From positions 18,788,001-18,852,000 of the forward strand of contig NC_079876.1 of assembly GCF_029227915.1 (NCBI RefSeq): a DNA stretch of 64,000 nt, read 5' to 3'. Below the pieces are notes generated by a model that ran no database searches, was not told the DNA's origin, and saw only the letters and a list, made by a program, of their open reading frames with translations. This document shows, in pieces, positions 48,331 to 60,498 of the stretch (the first letter of the stretch is position 1; the number at the start of each line of letters is the position of its first letter). The translations under genes were made by a program, and so were the position numbers. The stretch comes from Hydractinia symbiolongicarpus (taxonomy: Eukaryota; Cnidaria; Hydrozoa; Anthoathecata; Hydractiniidae).

Positions 48331-49733
48331 GTTTCTTTAGTTTTAATAAACTTGTTTACAGTCTCTACCTATATTTTACTTGCGTCTAATCTACGGCACT
48401 TTTTACAAGTATCAGGGAAATTCCTACTCTATTAGATTGTTTTTTTAATGCGTTGCCCCGATTTTTCCTTAGTTTAATAGTTTTATGGAATCACCAGTGT
48501 GACGTTTAATGCGGCACACGTTTGATACGCCTGTTGCATGGTCATGGTGACCGAAGATGCATTTTCACTTACTTCTATAAAGAACGACTTTGTCGTCGGT
48601 GCTTCTTTTGTAAATAACATGGTTAGTGTTCATTAACATCAGTGTAATCAGTCGAACAGTCAAAAGTCTTTTTGAAAAAATTATAAAAAGTAGTTGTTTT
48701 TACGAAAAAAGTTTTAATCTTTTTTGTGATCAAGAACATTAAGGTAATTAAACAGTTTTACCTTTTATCTTTCTATTAATAAAAACACTATACTGTCTGT
48801 CCGAAAAACAAACGTCGTGCTACGGAAACACGAAATACTATGTTGTACGGACGAATGAATCCTTGGATTTATCAAAGGGCTACAGACGAGTACCATTATT
48901 ATTAGCCGTATTTTGTTGAAAATAGTTGCGTCGCAGTTTTATTTCGTAAAATCCTGGCAGAATTCGTATTTTAACGACATTGTTGCGACGGCTCTTGCGT
49001 AATAAACGATACTCGTTTCTTCCTAACAACCAATCCAAGTTCTTCCCAGTCTCAACATGTCGACAAAAGAAACGTGTTTCGATCGGGCTACGGACACGAA
49101 GGCCCTTTTGGTTGAGAAGTGATGGTGTGAGGTTTTTGTGTCTTCTTTTGACCTTTTCCTCTTCCAAATACTTTGTATCTATAGGAATATTTATTTTCTG
49201 TTTGTTTTAACATGTTAAGATAAATATGGCATCACGTTTTGTAGCCATGTATGTCTTTATATAATTATACCATGCATAATTTTAGGATTTTGGCTACAAA
49301 CGTAAATTTTAAGACAGCATCCTACTGAAGAGCGCTATCTATCTGTTTAAAATTTTTATCCAATTTGGTATATCAGCTTGTTATTCTCGCCAACATTATT
49401 TTTTATGTTGGGGTATTTTGCTATCTGTAGCTGCTTCACCTCGAGCTAAAGAGTAAAAGTATCTAAATGCAGTTTGGCTACAACAAAATTCTACAGTTCT
49501 TATGTTAAATGCAGTCTGTTAGCTTACACCTTTTTGTCATAAAAACTTAGTTTCTAAAATAAAATTGCTGTGTGATTAATTTAGTAGAACAAAGTAACAA
49601 CAGGCTATTTTCTGTGGATTTTTTTTATTTAAACCACAGATTTTTAGGAAAGGTTACTACGCTTATACAGATGTGCGACACGATTTACACAGCTCGTTGT
49701 TCACGATGTACTGGTTGGTGTTTTTATTTAAAC

Positions 49734-50475
49734 ACTAGTCGATAAAGCCTGTGGAGAAATCCACTTAGGCAAAAGGTCAATAAAAAAGTTGTTATAGGTG
49801 TTTTGCTGATGTCAGCAGTGCAGTGCAGATAAGAAAATTCGCGAAATTTTTTTATTCTTTGTCTGTAATGTGCAGAGGTTGAGACACTGGTCAAAATAAT
49901 GTACAGGATCATATGTTCTCGACGAACGCCTAAGGAGATATGAGGGATTAAAAATTTTGCTGACGTCAGCAATGACCCGTCAAAACCCAAAATATTTTTT
50001 TTGAGAAATTTGTAAACCTGTTGCCTTCATCGCATAGATCTTTAAAAGCTGATTAAGAAAATGTATAGGATCATGTACTGTTAAAAAACGGTTACAGAGA
50101 TATTAAGGTTTGAAGGTTTTGTGATGACGTCATCAATCCGTCCATTGCGAAACGGATTATGGGATCCAGGTTTGGGAAAATTACCCAAATTGATCTAAGG
50201 TTGTCCCTAGTTACCCACGCAGTGAAAAATCATTGACGTCACCACCTCGTTTCAAGTTATTTGGCCTCGAAGTTTTATGTGAACTGTAATGGCTTCATTA
50301 ATTTAATATAGGATATTGACGTTAAAGTAGTGTTATTGACGTCGCGCCGTAACGTGATAAAACTTAACATTTAAGACATACTTTTTTCGGCGACTTCAAA
50401 GAGAATTTCGGCAACATCAAAGGAAAATGACGATATCCACTATGACTGTCACATACACCTCGTATTATTATATAA
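49734..50475 (+). mobile_element. HINE/Helentron-like non-autonomous element, copy A
   Basis: It begins CTAGTCGATAAAGCC, then GTGGAGAAATCCAC and TTAGGC. It ends CGGCAACATCAAAGGAAAAT, a CACAGACA-like tract, and GTATTATTATATAAG. The same beginning and end recur at 19.8, 50.5 and 52.6 kb. The GACA-type tract followed by TATTATTATATA is what I associate with HINE/Helentron-derived repeats of invertebrates. It abuts copy B. Confidence 0.55.
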
Positions 50476-52616
50476 GACTAGTCGATAAGGCCCGTGGAAA
50501 AATCCACTTAGGCAAAAGGCCATTAAAAAAATAATTTTTTTAGATGTTTTTCTGACGTAAGCAATGCATATACAAAAAAATGTTCTTATAATCTTACACG
50601 AAATGTAAAATGTCAAATCTTAAACAAAATAAAATAAGAACAGCTTGCAAGGTGTAAAATCTAGTTGATAAAAAGTTACAACAACGACACTCACAACAAC
50701 GACACTCACAACATCGACACTCACAACAGCAGTACTCACAAAACCGTCAAAAATGTCAGAAATAACGCATCTCAAATATGTACATCTTATAAGTGATTAT
50801 GTTAGCACAAATCAACAAAAATAAGTTCATTACACATTTTAAATATTGTAGTTCTATCTTGTATCTTAAAAGCTTATACAAAAATATGAAAAAGCCATAG
50901 TTCAGAAAACATTAAATGTAAATCTACAAAAATCAGTCATTTCAGTTGCATACCATTCTCTCCCACAAAAATGTACACAAAATATAAAAACCAACCAGTT
51001 AAGAACACAAAGTTTTTTCTTTTTTAGTATGATGATCCGTACTGCCCTTTAACAATTCTGAACCTAAATGCCAAAATATCAAGAAGGAAAGAAAAAACTT
51101 GAATTAAAAAGGAAACATTGTATACGGTTCGCAAACAAAAGTTTACACAAAATGTAAAACAGATTGGTTTTTGAGAAACACATCTAAATCAACAAAGATA
51201 ATTTCATTCAGCATGTCGTATATTGCCATTACCCATCAATCTTCCACAAAAAGGTTATGAAACACATCAAAATTTAGAAAAACCAGTCATTTCAGTGAAT
51301 ACAGTCATCGCCCATTAGATTACAAAATCAGAAACAAAACAATAATAAAAAACTTAACATACACTTACTTCAAATTTTAAAAAATTCGTTCCACTTGTCA
51401 TATTGCATGTGGTCCCCCTTGTAAAATACGGAATTCGTCTATATGCTCTATGGGCATGAAAATACATTTTACTATCCTGAAGAAGTTCAAGTCTTTGAAA
51501 GATTTTGTAGGTAGCTAGCTAGCTTGTTACATCATTATTCGTGCTCATAAAAGAAGAGAAATTTGGAAACTATAGTAGTTAGCTATAGATAATTAAAAAA
51601 GAGGAATAACAACAGAAGTCATAGGTTAGAGCTAGCCATGGGATGGGGAGCTGGACTTGGAGGCTAAAATTAGCTAGCTAACAGTAGCAAAGACACACAG
51701 TTAAATATACCTAAACTGGGAACGCCTAGCTGAAACTAAAGCTAGCTATTTATGCTTAGTAAAACTCATATAAAGAGAAGTAATAGTAATGTAAAAATAA
51801 TACCATTACAGTTCAACAAACAAAAGTTTTCCGTTTTTTAGTCAGCCAACAGCTTTATGTAGCATTTTGAATTTTAGGACAATACATTAGTTACGCTCCA
51901 GGGCACATGAATTATGCAACAAAACGTAAACAAATATGGCTACATACACGGTAAAATATAAAACTGTGGCTTTTCCTGGGAAATGCGAGTCTGCTTGCTC
52001 CACCGACATAAAAACCAAACGCCTAAAAATATTAAGGTTATTACTATTTGTGATTTCAAATCCACTTTAAACTCTAGCCTTTGTTTTCTACTTCTCAATT
52101 TACTTTACATCTAGCTTCACTTCGCACTTCACTTTTCCACTTCTTCACTTCTGTTTCCTTTTTAAATATATAGCTATGCTTTTTTAAACCACTTTTTTCC
52201 CTTTTTTTCAAGGTAAAGGGATCGTTCATCTGTGCTTTTTTTGGTGGCCTTTATTTACTACTTCTAAATTTACTTTACTTCTAGCTCCACGTAGCTCCAC
52301 TTTCACTTCCAACTTCACTTTTATACTGCTTCATTTGGACTTTTTTCTTTTCAAATATGCTTTTTTGAACCACTTATTTTACTTTTTTCAAGATCGTTCT
52401 TTTGGGGGTTTTTTTTGGTGGCGAGAGGATACCATTTTTCGAAAGTTAGCCGTTAAATTTATTTCAGCAAATCAAAATGAGTCGTTTTCATCACGCGATG
52501 TAAGCAAAGTAAGCCCGCTAGCAAAATGGACATAATTTTTTCGGCAACATCAAAGGAAAATGATGATATCAACTTTGCCTGTCACAGACACACGGAACTG
52601 GCGTATTATTATATAG
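50476..52616 (+). mobile_element. HINE/Helentron-like non-autonomous element, copy B
   Basis: It starts GACTAGTCGATAAGGCCCGT right where copy A ends and finishes CACACGGAACTGGCG, TATTATTATATAG. Inside are a four-copy ACAACAACGACACTC minisatellite (50688-50742), AT-rich filler and several TAGCTAGC clusters. It lies upstream of cGLR exon 1. No protein-coding frame recognised. Confidence 0.5.
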
Positions 52617-52639
52617 GTAAGCTGCGATGGGGATGGCTC

Positions 52640-53010
52640 ATCCTGAAGTTTACAACAGACTGTTTTCTGTGTTTTTAATTAAACAATCATGTACGACATA
52701 ATTTACCTGTAATAAGCGCTCATCTCAGTGTCACAATTAATTTTTGAACTCGCTTGGGAACTTATTCCGCAAATTAAAAAAATCCCGCCGACTGTTTTTT
52801 TGCTAACACAGGGTAACAACAGGTTATAACCTGTGTTTTTATTGCAGCTAAAGTTGCGGGACAGTTATATTGTGAAAACCATATTACACTGGAAATGCTG
52901 TACCGCTGTGGGCGCTTCACGGTATTTTCCAACATCTTTACTACAGCGCTTAACTTGGCGTTCAACGCACAGTTACTTGTGGCTTAACGCTGTGTTTCAA
53001 AGCCAGCTTT
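52640..53010. repeat. Repeat of the ACACGGTTTACCTGTA family
   Basis: Contains ACATAATTTACCTGTAATAA, GCGCTCA, TGTCACAATTAATTTTTGAA, GGGTAACAACAGG and AAAGTTGCGGGACAG, shared with 13.8-14.6 kb and 54.3-54.7 kb. Confidence 0.4.
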
Positions 53011-54269
53011 CTGTCGTAGTATACACACACGAAATGCAACTAAATCAATTTATCTTTTGCGTGTTTCTTCAGAAGCCTGGTTTAATTTAAATTTCTTATA
53101 CAAAATTTATGGGTAATTAAAGATTATTGTGTTTGATGCAGTTTCTCAATTGTAGGTAGTGCGCGGACAAATTAACACTGCGTTGTCTATTTCATTAAAA
53201 AATGCTTTGATTATTCGCGCCTTTCAAAAGAAATCAACAAAGTTTATTTATGGTGAGAAAAACAACAAATTTAGAGAAGTAAGTCGATTTTTTTGGTTGT
53301 TGACAATTTTATACCCGCATGTCGTTTGAAATTAACAAATCGAATTATAATAAACCAGCCGTTTCGGTAGGTAGTTCTTCGGCATATTGCTGATTGATTA
53401 TAGTCCTCTTCAGCGGAGTATTTGCTTTAGTGTTCTAATTGTGCAGAAAAAGTGATCACGTTTTTCAACTGGCACAGCAAAAGATAAAAGAAAAATATGA
53501 AAGTAGAAAATAAGTTCAAGTTTGTAAACACCGCTTTTTTGAAAACTATATGAAACGTAAAAAACAATAAAAACAACTATTTTTGATTTATTTCGTTTTT
53601 TAAAAAGAACTTTAGCCTGTTGAAACTCCTTGTAAGCAAATTCAAATCTAGCTTAAAATTTCAAATCACAAAAAAAATAACAAACGACCGTTGTAGCTTG
53701 GTGAAATTGGCGAAACCAACTGAACATAAAATAATAATTCAAAATGTTTTATTTGTAAAAATAATAGGTTTTTGTACCTTTTGTAGCGTTCAACAGGGTA
53801 GTTCTGTTATCAACACTCAAAAACTAATAATTCACGTACCGCTACACTAGACTGGTGCCCTTCCGTGCTTCACTAGTCTCGATAGTAAAAACGGCGACAA
53901 AAAAAGCAGCCGATTTTAAAGTTTACCGGCTAAAGCCGTAGAACAATAAAAAGAAGGTGGTTTTGATATTAAATAAATAGAAACTCAAAATTTATTTTGT
54001 AAATTTAAATTTTTTTAAAAACGTTTAATTGTTAGCTGAATCTGGTAGTGCTTATTTTATCCTGTAAAGGTTGATTGTCAACTTCAGCTTCTTAAACGCT
54101 ATTATAAGAGAAGCTTTGTTTCTTAACACTAATCGGGCCGCAAAAATTGCTTTGTGTTCTGATAATTTAGCAAAATGCCAGCATGGGTGCTTATAAGTTG
54201 ATTTTTTCAAGGACCATAACTGCCGCAGAGTAACTCTATAACGAGGTGCATCATATAATAGTGAGTGAT

Positions 54270-54660
54270 TGCTTCAGTTGGATAGGGTAACAACGGGCTT
54301 TTCCTATATTTGTATTTAAACCGCAGTTGCGAAAATATTTTTTGGAAAAGGGTAATACGTCTAAACGGATGTTAAACACGGTTTATCTGTACCAATCGCT
54401 CAGTCCAGCGTCACAATTAATCTTTGAAATTTCACAATTGTTTTTGCTATGACAGGGTAACAACATTTTGTTAATATCTGTTTATATTCTGTTTATATTA
54501 CACCCAAAGTTGCGGGGAAGTTATTTTTTTAAAAATAGATTATATATAATGCTGTGTGTGCCTCAATCGTTATGCAATATACTGTATACCTTTACTACAG
54601 CGCTTCACCTGGATATGCGACATGGTTTACCCGCATTTAAGCCCTGAACTTTATTGCTTG
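54270..54660. repeat. Repeat of the ACACGGTTTACCTGTA family
   Basis: Contains GGGTAACAACGGGC, TTTGTATTTAAACCGCAG, AACACGGTTTATCTGTACCA, TCACAATTAATCTTTGAA and AAAGTTGCGGGGAAG, matching the copy at 52640-53010. Confidence 0.4.
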
Positions 54661-54729
54661 TGTATTTTCTTTAAAAGAAAGTTTTTATATTAATAATTCT
54701 GTTAAACTGAAAAACTTGAATTTGGGGGC

Positions 54730-54890
54730 ATAAAGTGCCAATTTTTTTAGACTTGATTTTGTTCACTGCAATGCCTTGATTAAACGCCCCCTTCTTTTGG
54801 ACGCCCCTAGATTAAAGGCCCCACTTTCAATTCCTTTTCAATGGACGCCCTCTCTAATAAACGCTCCACCATAAGAGAGGCGTTAATTCG
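54730..54890. repeat. GC-richer block of AACGCC/GGCGTT motifs
   Basis: Phrases such as GATTAAACGCCCCC, GGACGCCCC, ATGGACGCCCTCTC and TAATAAACGC recur over 160 bp, with another AACGCCCC at ~55498 followed by ACTACGGTA. It looks like one end of an interspersed element; full borders not found. Confidence 0.3.
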
Positions 54891-55547
54891 AGACATAATG
54901 CAATTGTTGAGTTGTACCGATAAGGATTTTCATAAGTACCCATAAAATATGGGAAGAAGGTATGGGTGACGCTGTTAATGTAATTGACAATGACAATATT
55001 GATGATGTAGATATTATGTGAAAAATATTCCTAATTAATCAGCAAAAGAAAGGAACAAAATAATAAAATTTATTAACCACCCCCTTTTTTAAACTTGAAT
55101 AGACCATGGAGTTAGAAATAGAGATGGAGATTAAACTTTTCTCAGTGCGCGTTAAAATTCTATTCAAATTGCTATTGTATCAGCATCCCTTTGATATCCA
55201 TGCACAATGTACATTTCAGTGGATTTTAACAAAAATAACATTACGTAAATCTTCAGCACAAATACTTATCAGCCATTTTGAAATGAACTATTGTTTGATC
55301 CGCTAATCAATTACGTAATGCTTATTAACATTCGATTGCTTTTTCGACCAATGAAATTTACTAAAACTGACACGCGCTAGAATTTAAAATGACAACATGA
55401 ATAGATTTGCAACTGATCGTATCACGGATGATTCTAATAGAAACAAAAGAGTTCAATCTCCTTCTTTACTTCTACCTCCATAAAAAGATTTGATTAACGC
55501 CCCAGCGTTCATTTAAAGTACTACGGTATTTTATTTTTGTAACTCAC

Positions 55548-55782
55548 TTGGCAAGGATTCTATAAAATTCTGAAATAATGGTGGAACTAATGGTTTTTTG
55601 AGTTTAAAATTGATGATTTCTAATCGTTCGTTAAAATCTTTAAATGGGAATAAAAAAGTGCGATAGAACGAGTGAAAGTGACATTGGATAAGAAGACACA
55701 CTGCTAACATTACGCGAATTTCCAATTTCCAAGAAAGTATATCTTTCACCACATTATCAGTGACAAAACCAATTTTAAATTG
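55548..55782 (-). CDS. Candidate coding exon, unidentified
   Basis: 78 codons plus one base between a tttgtaactag acceptor and A|GTGAGT. It reads DILSWKLEIRVMLAVCLLIQ, then HSFYRTFLFPFKDFNERLEI and PPLFQNFIESLP. Composition is protein-like, but I recognise no family. It lies between the MYND gene and the cGLR on the same strand. Its entry phase (0) does not fit the exit of the candidate at 56027, so the two may not be neighbours in one message. A chance open frame is quite possible. Confidence 0.3.
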
Positions 55783-56026
55783 CTAGTTACAAAAAATTTA
55801 TGAATTTCTTTAGTAATTTAAAATAAAATGTTTTTCCAAATAATCCTCATCAGATTATATCAAAGTACGGTGTTGTTTTTCCCAGCATCAGCAACATTGT
55901 GCCTATAAACCTCCATTAAAATATATTGACTAAATTTTTAAGTTCGTCCCTTCAAATAACTATTAGCCTATATTTCTATACTAGTTTCATGCAATCTGAA
56001 TTTAATATGTTCTAATTGTTTCTTAC

Positions 56027-56193
56027 GTCTGCAGCGCCATTATCTCCATCTCTGGGACGCCAACGTCCACATCCTGTAATGACTTTCGCAGCCAAGCAAC
56101 TGCTGAATACTCGCGAGTTGATACTTTTTGATAACTTTTCAAAATAGCCTTTATTTCAAAATTGTTATGGTCGTGAAAAAGAGAAATAAAAAT
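56027..56193 (-). CDS. Candidate coding exon, unidentified
   Basis: A locally GC-richer open stretch reading LFHDHNNFEIKAILKSYQKV, then STREYSAVAWLRKSLQDVDV and PEMEIMALQ. It is followed by AC|GTAAGA, or by an in-frame TAA that uses the same bases. It could be an internal exon leaving phase 2 or a terminal exon. The acceptor is uncertain (AG at 56194-56195 or 56198-56199). No family recognised. Confidence 0.3.
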
Positions 56194-57170
56194 CTTGCTT
56201 CATAAAAGCGGCAGATCACTTCACACAACTTCGAATAAAAAGTTTGCAGTTATAAATATCGGTAACTTTGGATGTTCTTAGCAAAATTAATTAGGCCTAA
56301 AACGGTACTACAAAATGAAACAATTGTAAAAAATAACCAGTTTGCTTTTTAAACAAGCCAGTATATTCTTACAAACCTTTAACTTTAAAGTTAGTATTAG
56401 CATAAAAAACAGAAAAAAAAACATAGAAAAACGCACGGCACGAGTCTATTCTAAAGTTCTGTTATTATAACAATAATGTCACAAATATCATTACAAACTA
56501 CTTTTTGTTTGTTTATGGTGGGGGCCCTATAATCAAAGGTAGGGGCTATTTTTATGTATTGATGGACAAACAATTACACACCATGTTGTCCAGAAATTTT
56601 AGTCATAATCTCTTACTGTCATTCAGATGATTTTTATCAAAAGTCTTTTGGTATACTTTGAATAACAAACACCCTTCTCCCTAGCAGGAAAATGAAACAA
56701 AAAACAATACTTATACTTTAATATTTCAAAAATCCACTTCGTCAAATCTATAATGCAAACATTTTGCGTGACTATGTTTTCTTTGCTTCTCTAGGCTGGC
56801 TTAAACAAAAAAAAACAACCAATTTTAAGGAAAAGTTAAAAAATCTACTCAAATCATAATTATATAATAAACTAAATTTAATACAAACTATATATTAACA
56901 TATATAGTTGTATTAAATTAACATGAATATATTACGAGTAATCAAACTACAGTGATTTATGCTCGGTTTATATGCTAAACTAGTTATCGCACTTGTTTTC
57001 GAAATATATCGTCAAATATTTTTTCGTTTTTTAGTTTTCGTACATTTTACTCGCCTAAAGGTTCGCAAAATAAGTAATCGAAAACATAAAAAAATCAAAA
57101 AAATATTTTCGATATTTTTCTCGACACTGTGCGATAACTACTACGTATTATTGAGTTTCTCGCCCTGATA

Positions 57171-57632
57171 TTATATTTTTCTTTTCTTAATATCAAAAGA
57201 TAACGTAAATATCTGGCTAACTGTTTGAAAACAGTTACATATATCTGGTCCACAAATGTCCGTAATGTTCAAATCAAATTCATCGACGTCAAAGTAATAC
57301 TCCAAAAATTTGTGGCGATACTTAAGCGCAAGAACGTCTGTACTTATATTCCATGGATAAATGACCAAAGCATCTTTTCTTAAAAATGGAATATATCCAT
57401 GATCATGACGCATCTTAAAAAAGCCGTCCTGTATCTTCTTGTGCTCCATGTGCACCTCCAAACGATTTTTATACTCCAGTATAAATGTCCCAAACACCTG
57501 AGTGGACCAATTCATAAAATGCAAAGAATGGGTCGTTTCTTTATTCGAGCAAGCATAAGCAAGTTTAAAAAAGGACTCCTTCCTGATGTAATCAGCCACA
57601 TTGTTCCAGTCTATGTGATCGGGTTTTAACGA
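57171..57632 (-). CDS. Same-frame 3' continuation of the double MYND gene after TAA
   Basis: 153 codons in the same frame as exon 2, from the codon right after the TAA to a second TAA at 57171. Content (DYIRKESFFKLAYACSNKE, HFMNWSTQVFGTFILE, YYFDVDEFDLNITD) looks like normal coding sequence, with no other stop or frameshift. This part would be untranslated if the first stop is real and not read through. Confidence 0.6.
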   Translation of the reverse strand, partial: SLKPDHIDWNNVADYIRKESFFKLAYACSNKETTHSLHFMNWSTQVFGTFILEYKNRLEVHMEHKKIQDGFFKMRHDHGYIPFLRKDALVIYPWNISTDVLALKYRHKFLEYYFDVDEFDLNITDICGPDICNCFQTVSQIFTLSFDIKKRKI

Positions 57633-58935
57633 TTAGATATGCTCTATGGCATATTTGTTTTCCAAGTGAACTGACATAACGCGAAGCCTGCACTCCACTT
57701 TACCATCTGCCACCAACTTCACCAATACTTCAAGTTTCGATTTGTAGTACCTTCCCAAACTTCGGAAGAAGTTACCGTCGTAATGAAACTGTTTGCTGCA
57801 ACTAAACGACTCCAAAATAATACCATCCAACAAATTGTAACATTTAAACTTATCCGGCATGGAAAACATTGTTACATTACCATGACACTGTGCGCCCAAT
57901 TGGCCAAAGATTTGTCCAGTCAGCTCGTATCGACACAATTCGATACGATCTTGCTTGTGCAACAAACAGCTTACAGCTTTAAATGGATTGTCAAACATAT
58001 GCATTTCTTTCCAGTTTATTATTGCTTCCTCTAAAGTTAGTGTGGTACGCCTCCAATAAGCAACCAAATTCTTTAAATCTTTGTTTTTTCCCAAAGTGGT
58101 GATCACACTAGCACATGCCTTTCTAAAATCTTTCAATGTTTGATTGCACCAGCCTGTTGAAAACCAAACTTCTAGGATTGAATCGAGCCGTAATTCAAGT
58201 TTCATCATTTCGTAAACAATCAAAGAACGTGCCACACATATTTCTGACTTGTCAAATCCAAAGAACTTCACTTTATTGCACGTATCTCCAGTAAATATGC
58301 TGAATAAAAGTTGGGATAGATCAACATAACCAATAAAAACATATTTCCTTCCAAATTCAAACCTTTTTTCTGCCACAGGCGTGTTTCGAAATAGCTGATA
58401 CCTTTCTTTAGGATAAACGCCCTGTACACGGTTCTTAAATATGTCTCCTGGGCGTGGATTGCTATCCAGAAAATCGAATAAATTAGGTGAAATTTCCCGA
58501 TATCTTCTTAAATAGATACTTCTATCCCATTTTATAGTATTCAATAACAGCTCTTCATTGCCATAATTTTTATGACTTTTATAAGCACTTAATAAAAGAA
58601 AAAAACTGTTTACTTCATCTGGATACACTTGTCGATATTCCAGAGGATAGTTAGGAATCGGGAAGTCTTTTAGGTATTTAGGTTTTGATGGCATTGTCGA
58701 GAAATACTTAAAAGCTTCTCTCAAATTTTCTGCTGATAATTCGTCCCCTCTGCCGCATTGAATTTGTTCAGTTTTCTGTTCTTGATGTTGAGAAGTACAT
58801 GCTTGTTTATGGTGCTTCCAATGGCTTTTCTGACACGCCCTACTACAGTACATTCGTTTCTTGCAACAGCTGCAACGAAAGCTTGCCTCTCTCAGTAAGC
58901 AGCCATAACAAGCTGTGAACTCCTTCTCATCAGAC
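57633..58935 (-). CDS. Exon 2 of the double MYND gene up to the premature stop
   Basis: It starts with the G that completes the split Met codon after the tttaattttag acceptor, then SDEKEFTACYGC. A single long open frame of 433 further codons follows, ending YAIEHI before TAA. Finger 2 is at residues 75-113. The remainder is a mixed alpha/beta region without signal peptide or membrane segment, so a cytosolic or nuclear protein is likely. Confidence 0.8.
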
Positions 58936-60498
58936 CTAAAATTAAATATGACTGGGTTTACAGTCTCTTGTTTTGATGCACTCTTACGTTTCCGGCGGAA
59001 ACATATTATTTTAATTTAAACTAGTCTATTTACAAAAGAGTGGATCGGTTTAGCCATTTGTCGTGTTGTATATGTTCGTGGAATGACAAATTGTTTTACT
59101 AGATGCGTCACAGTAATTAACTGACATGGCAACGCGAATAATTGTTGAAACACACTAGCCGATACCCTGCGTTGCACGCCAGATGTAGCATACACAGAAT
59201 AAGTATCTTTCTATGATTTTGGTTGTTTATGTCATTTTCTATAAAAAAATTCCTTCAGACATAAGTCAATCAGTTGATATCTATCAAAAAAAACGATCAA
59301 AATATTCAATCAGGTGAACCATAGTTGACACATTATCATGACTGAGCAACCCCGGGAATGTGAATATCATTTGTGAATATCAAAAATACAATAGCTTGAG
59401 TACAAAGATCAATGTCAAGAAATGAGCATAAAAAATAGTCCTACACTTCCTGAATTTCAGAATTTAGCCATTTTAGGGAAGGGCCCTGACGTTTCGAAGA
59501 GAATAAAGGATTTTGATCAATTTAAACTATAGATCTATTTTTTAATATTCAGTTTAAACCTTATAATTATAACTGTCAATAAGGTCAAGATTAAGTTAAA
59601 GATGAAGTTAAAACACGTTTCTATGTTACAACATAGAAACGTGTTTTAACTTGCAGATAGGGGTTTTTCCCTTTGGCAACTGCATGTGACGTTGAATAGA
59701 CATTTGTTTAAAGTTGAAATTGATAATTTATTCGACGTCCACTTTTCCGACTTTTTAACGTTTTAGCAACCTCTCGCAACGTCTAATTAACGTCGTTTCT
59801 ATGTTAACCGTAATGTTCTCGCAACCATTATTCAAATTCCTTTCAAAGCTGAAACAACCTTCCTCATTATCAACCATCCCTCATTTTCCATAGTTATCAC
59901 AGCAGGGTATGATTGGACAAGGTTTTCACTGGGTAATGTATAGCTCATTCAGTTTCTTTCTTTCTCGAGGCTATTTTGTTACACCCTTTAGAGCTTCTAT
60001 CGAACTTATTCCAAATATCTAATATCTGCTGATAAAGAAACCACGTCAGTATTGCTAATGAAATATGCAATTAATAATGGCGTGGTGATTGCACACCTAG
60101 ATACGTAATTGCAACATGTTGTTACTTGATATTTTGAAATTATTTGTGTTGATACTACAACTACATGTTTTTAGTCAGCTTTCTAGCTTACATGTACTCG
60201 AAGCAATATTAAAAATGTTCACGTTGTAACATGTAAACACCTGGTCAAAGTTTGTTGTAAGTAATTATTTTCTTTTGTCTTTGGATTTTAATGTATTTTT
60301 CATAAACAAGTTGACAAACTAGATGATGTGAAAGTAGATACAATCAGGAAAGTCCACTCAGTTAAATACGAATGCTTTACTTTTAATAGTAAACTATAAT
60401 TTTGTGTATTTGACGGCAAATACAAGACGAAAGAAAAGAAAAAACAAAACATTTCCGCTTAATAATTTGGAATAACCTGCCAATAAAGCATTACTTAC
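58936..60498 (-). other. Intron 1 of the double MYND gene
   Basis: 1.56 kb between GTAAGT (60498) and ttttag (58936). Contains the 23 bp perfect inverted repeat; nothing else recognised. Confidence 0.75.
59605..59652. repeat. Perfect 23 bp inverted repeat, 2 nt spacer
   Basis: Arms AAGTTAAAACACGTTTCTAT-GTT (59605-59627) and the exact inverse (59630-59652). In intron 1 of the MYND gene. Confidence 0.9.

Larger units (their letters stand above)
48331..55547. other. Repeat-rich interval upstream of the cGLR
   Basis: Apart from the HINE-like copies and the ACACGGTTTACC repeats, I recognise nothing coding. A minus-strand open stretch at 48880-49167 has no ATG start and no family signature. The cGLR promoter should lie near 48.3-48.8 kb; no clear TATA box was identified. 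Confidence 0.5.

Noticed and set aside
48880-49167. Minus-strand open stretch upstream of the cGLR, basic and Asn/Arg-rich
   Set aside because: No ATG start and no family signature; the downstream bases look like part of an interspersed repeat with GACAGACAG.
50688-50742. CRISPR-like direct repeats (ACAACAACGACACTC)
   Set aside because: Adjacent units without spacers in an animal genome; a simple minisatellite.
57783-58034. Plus-strand open frame across the MYND gene
   Set aside because: Antisense shadow of exon 2.
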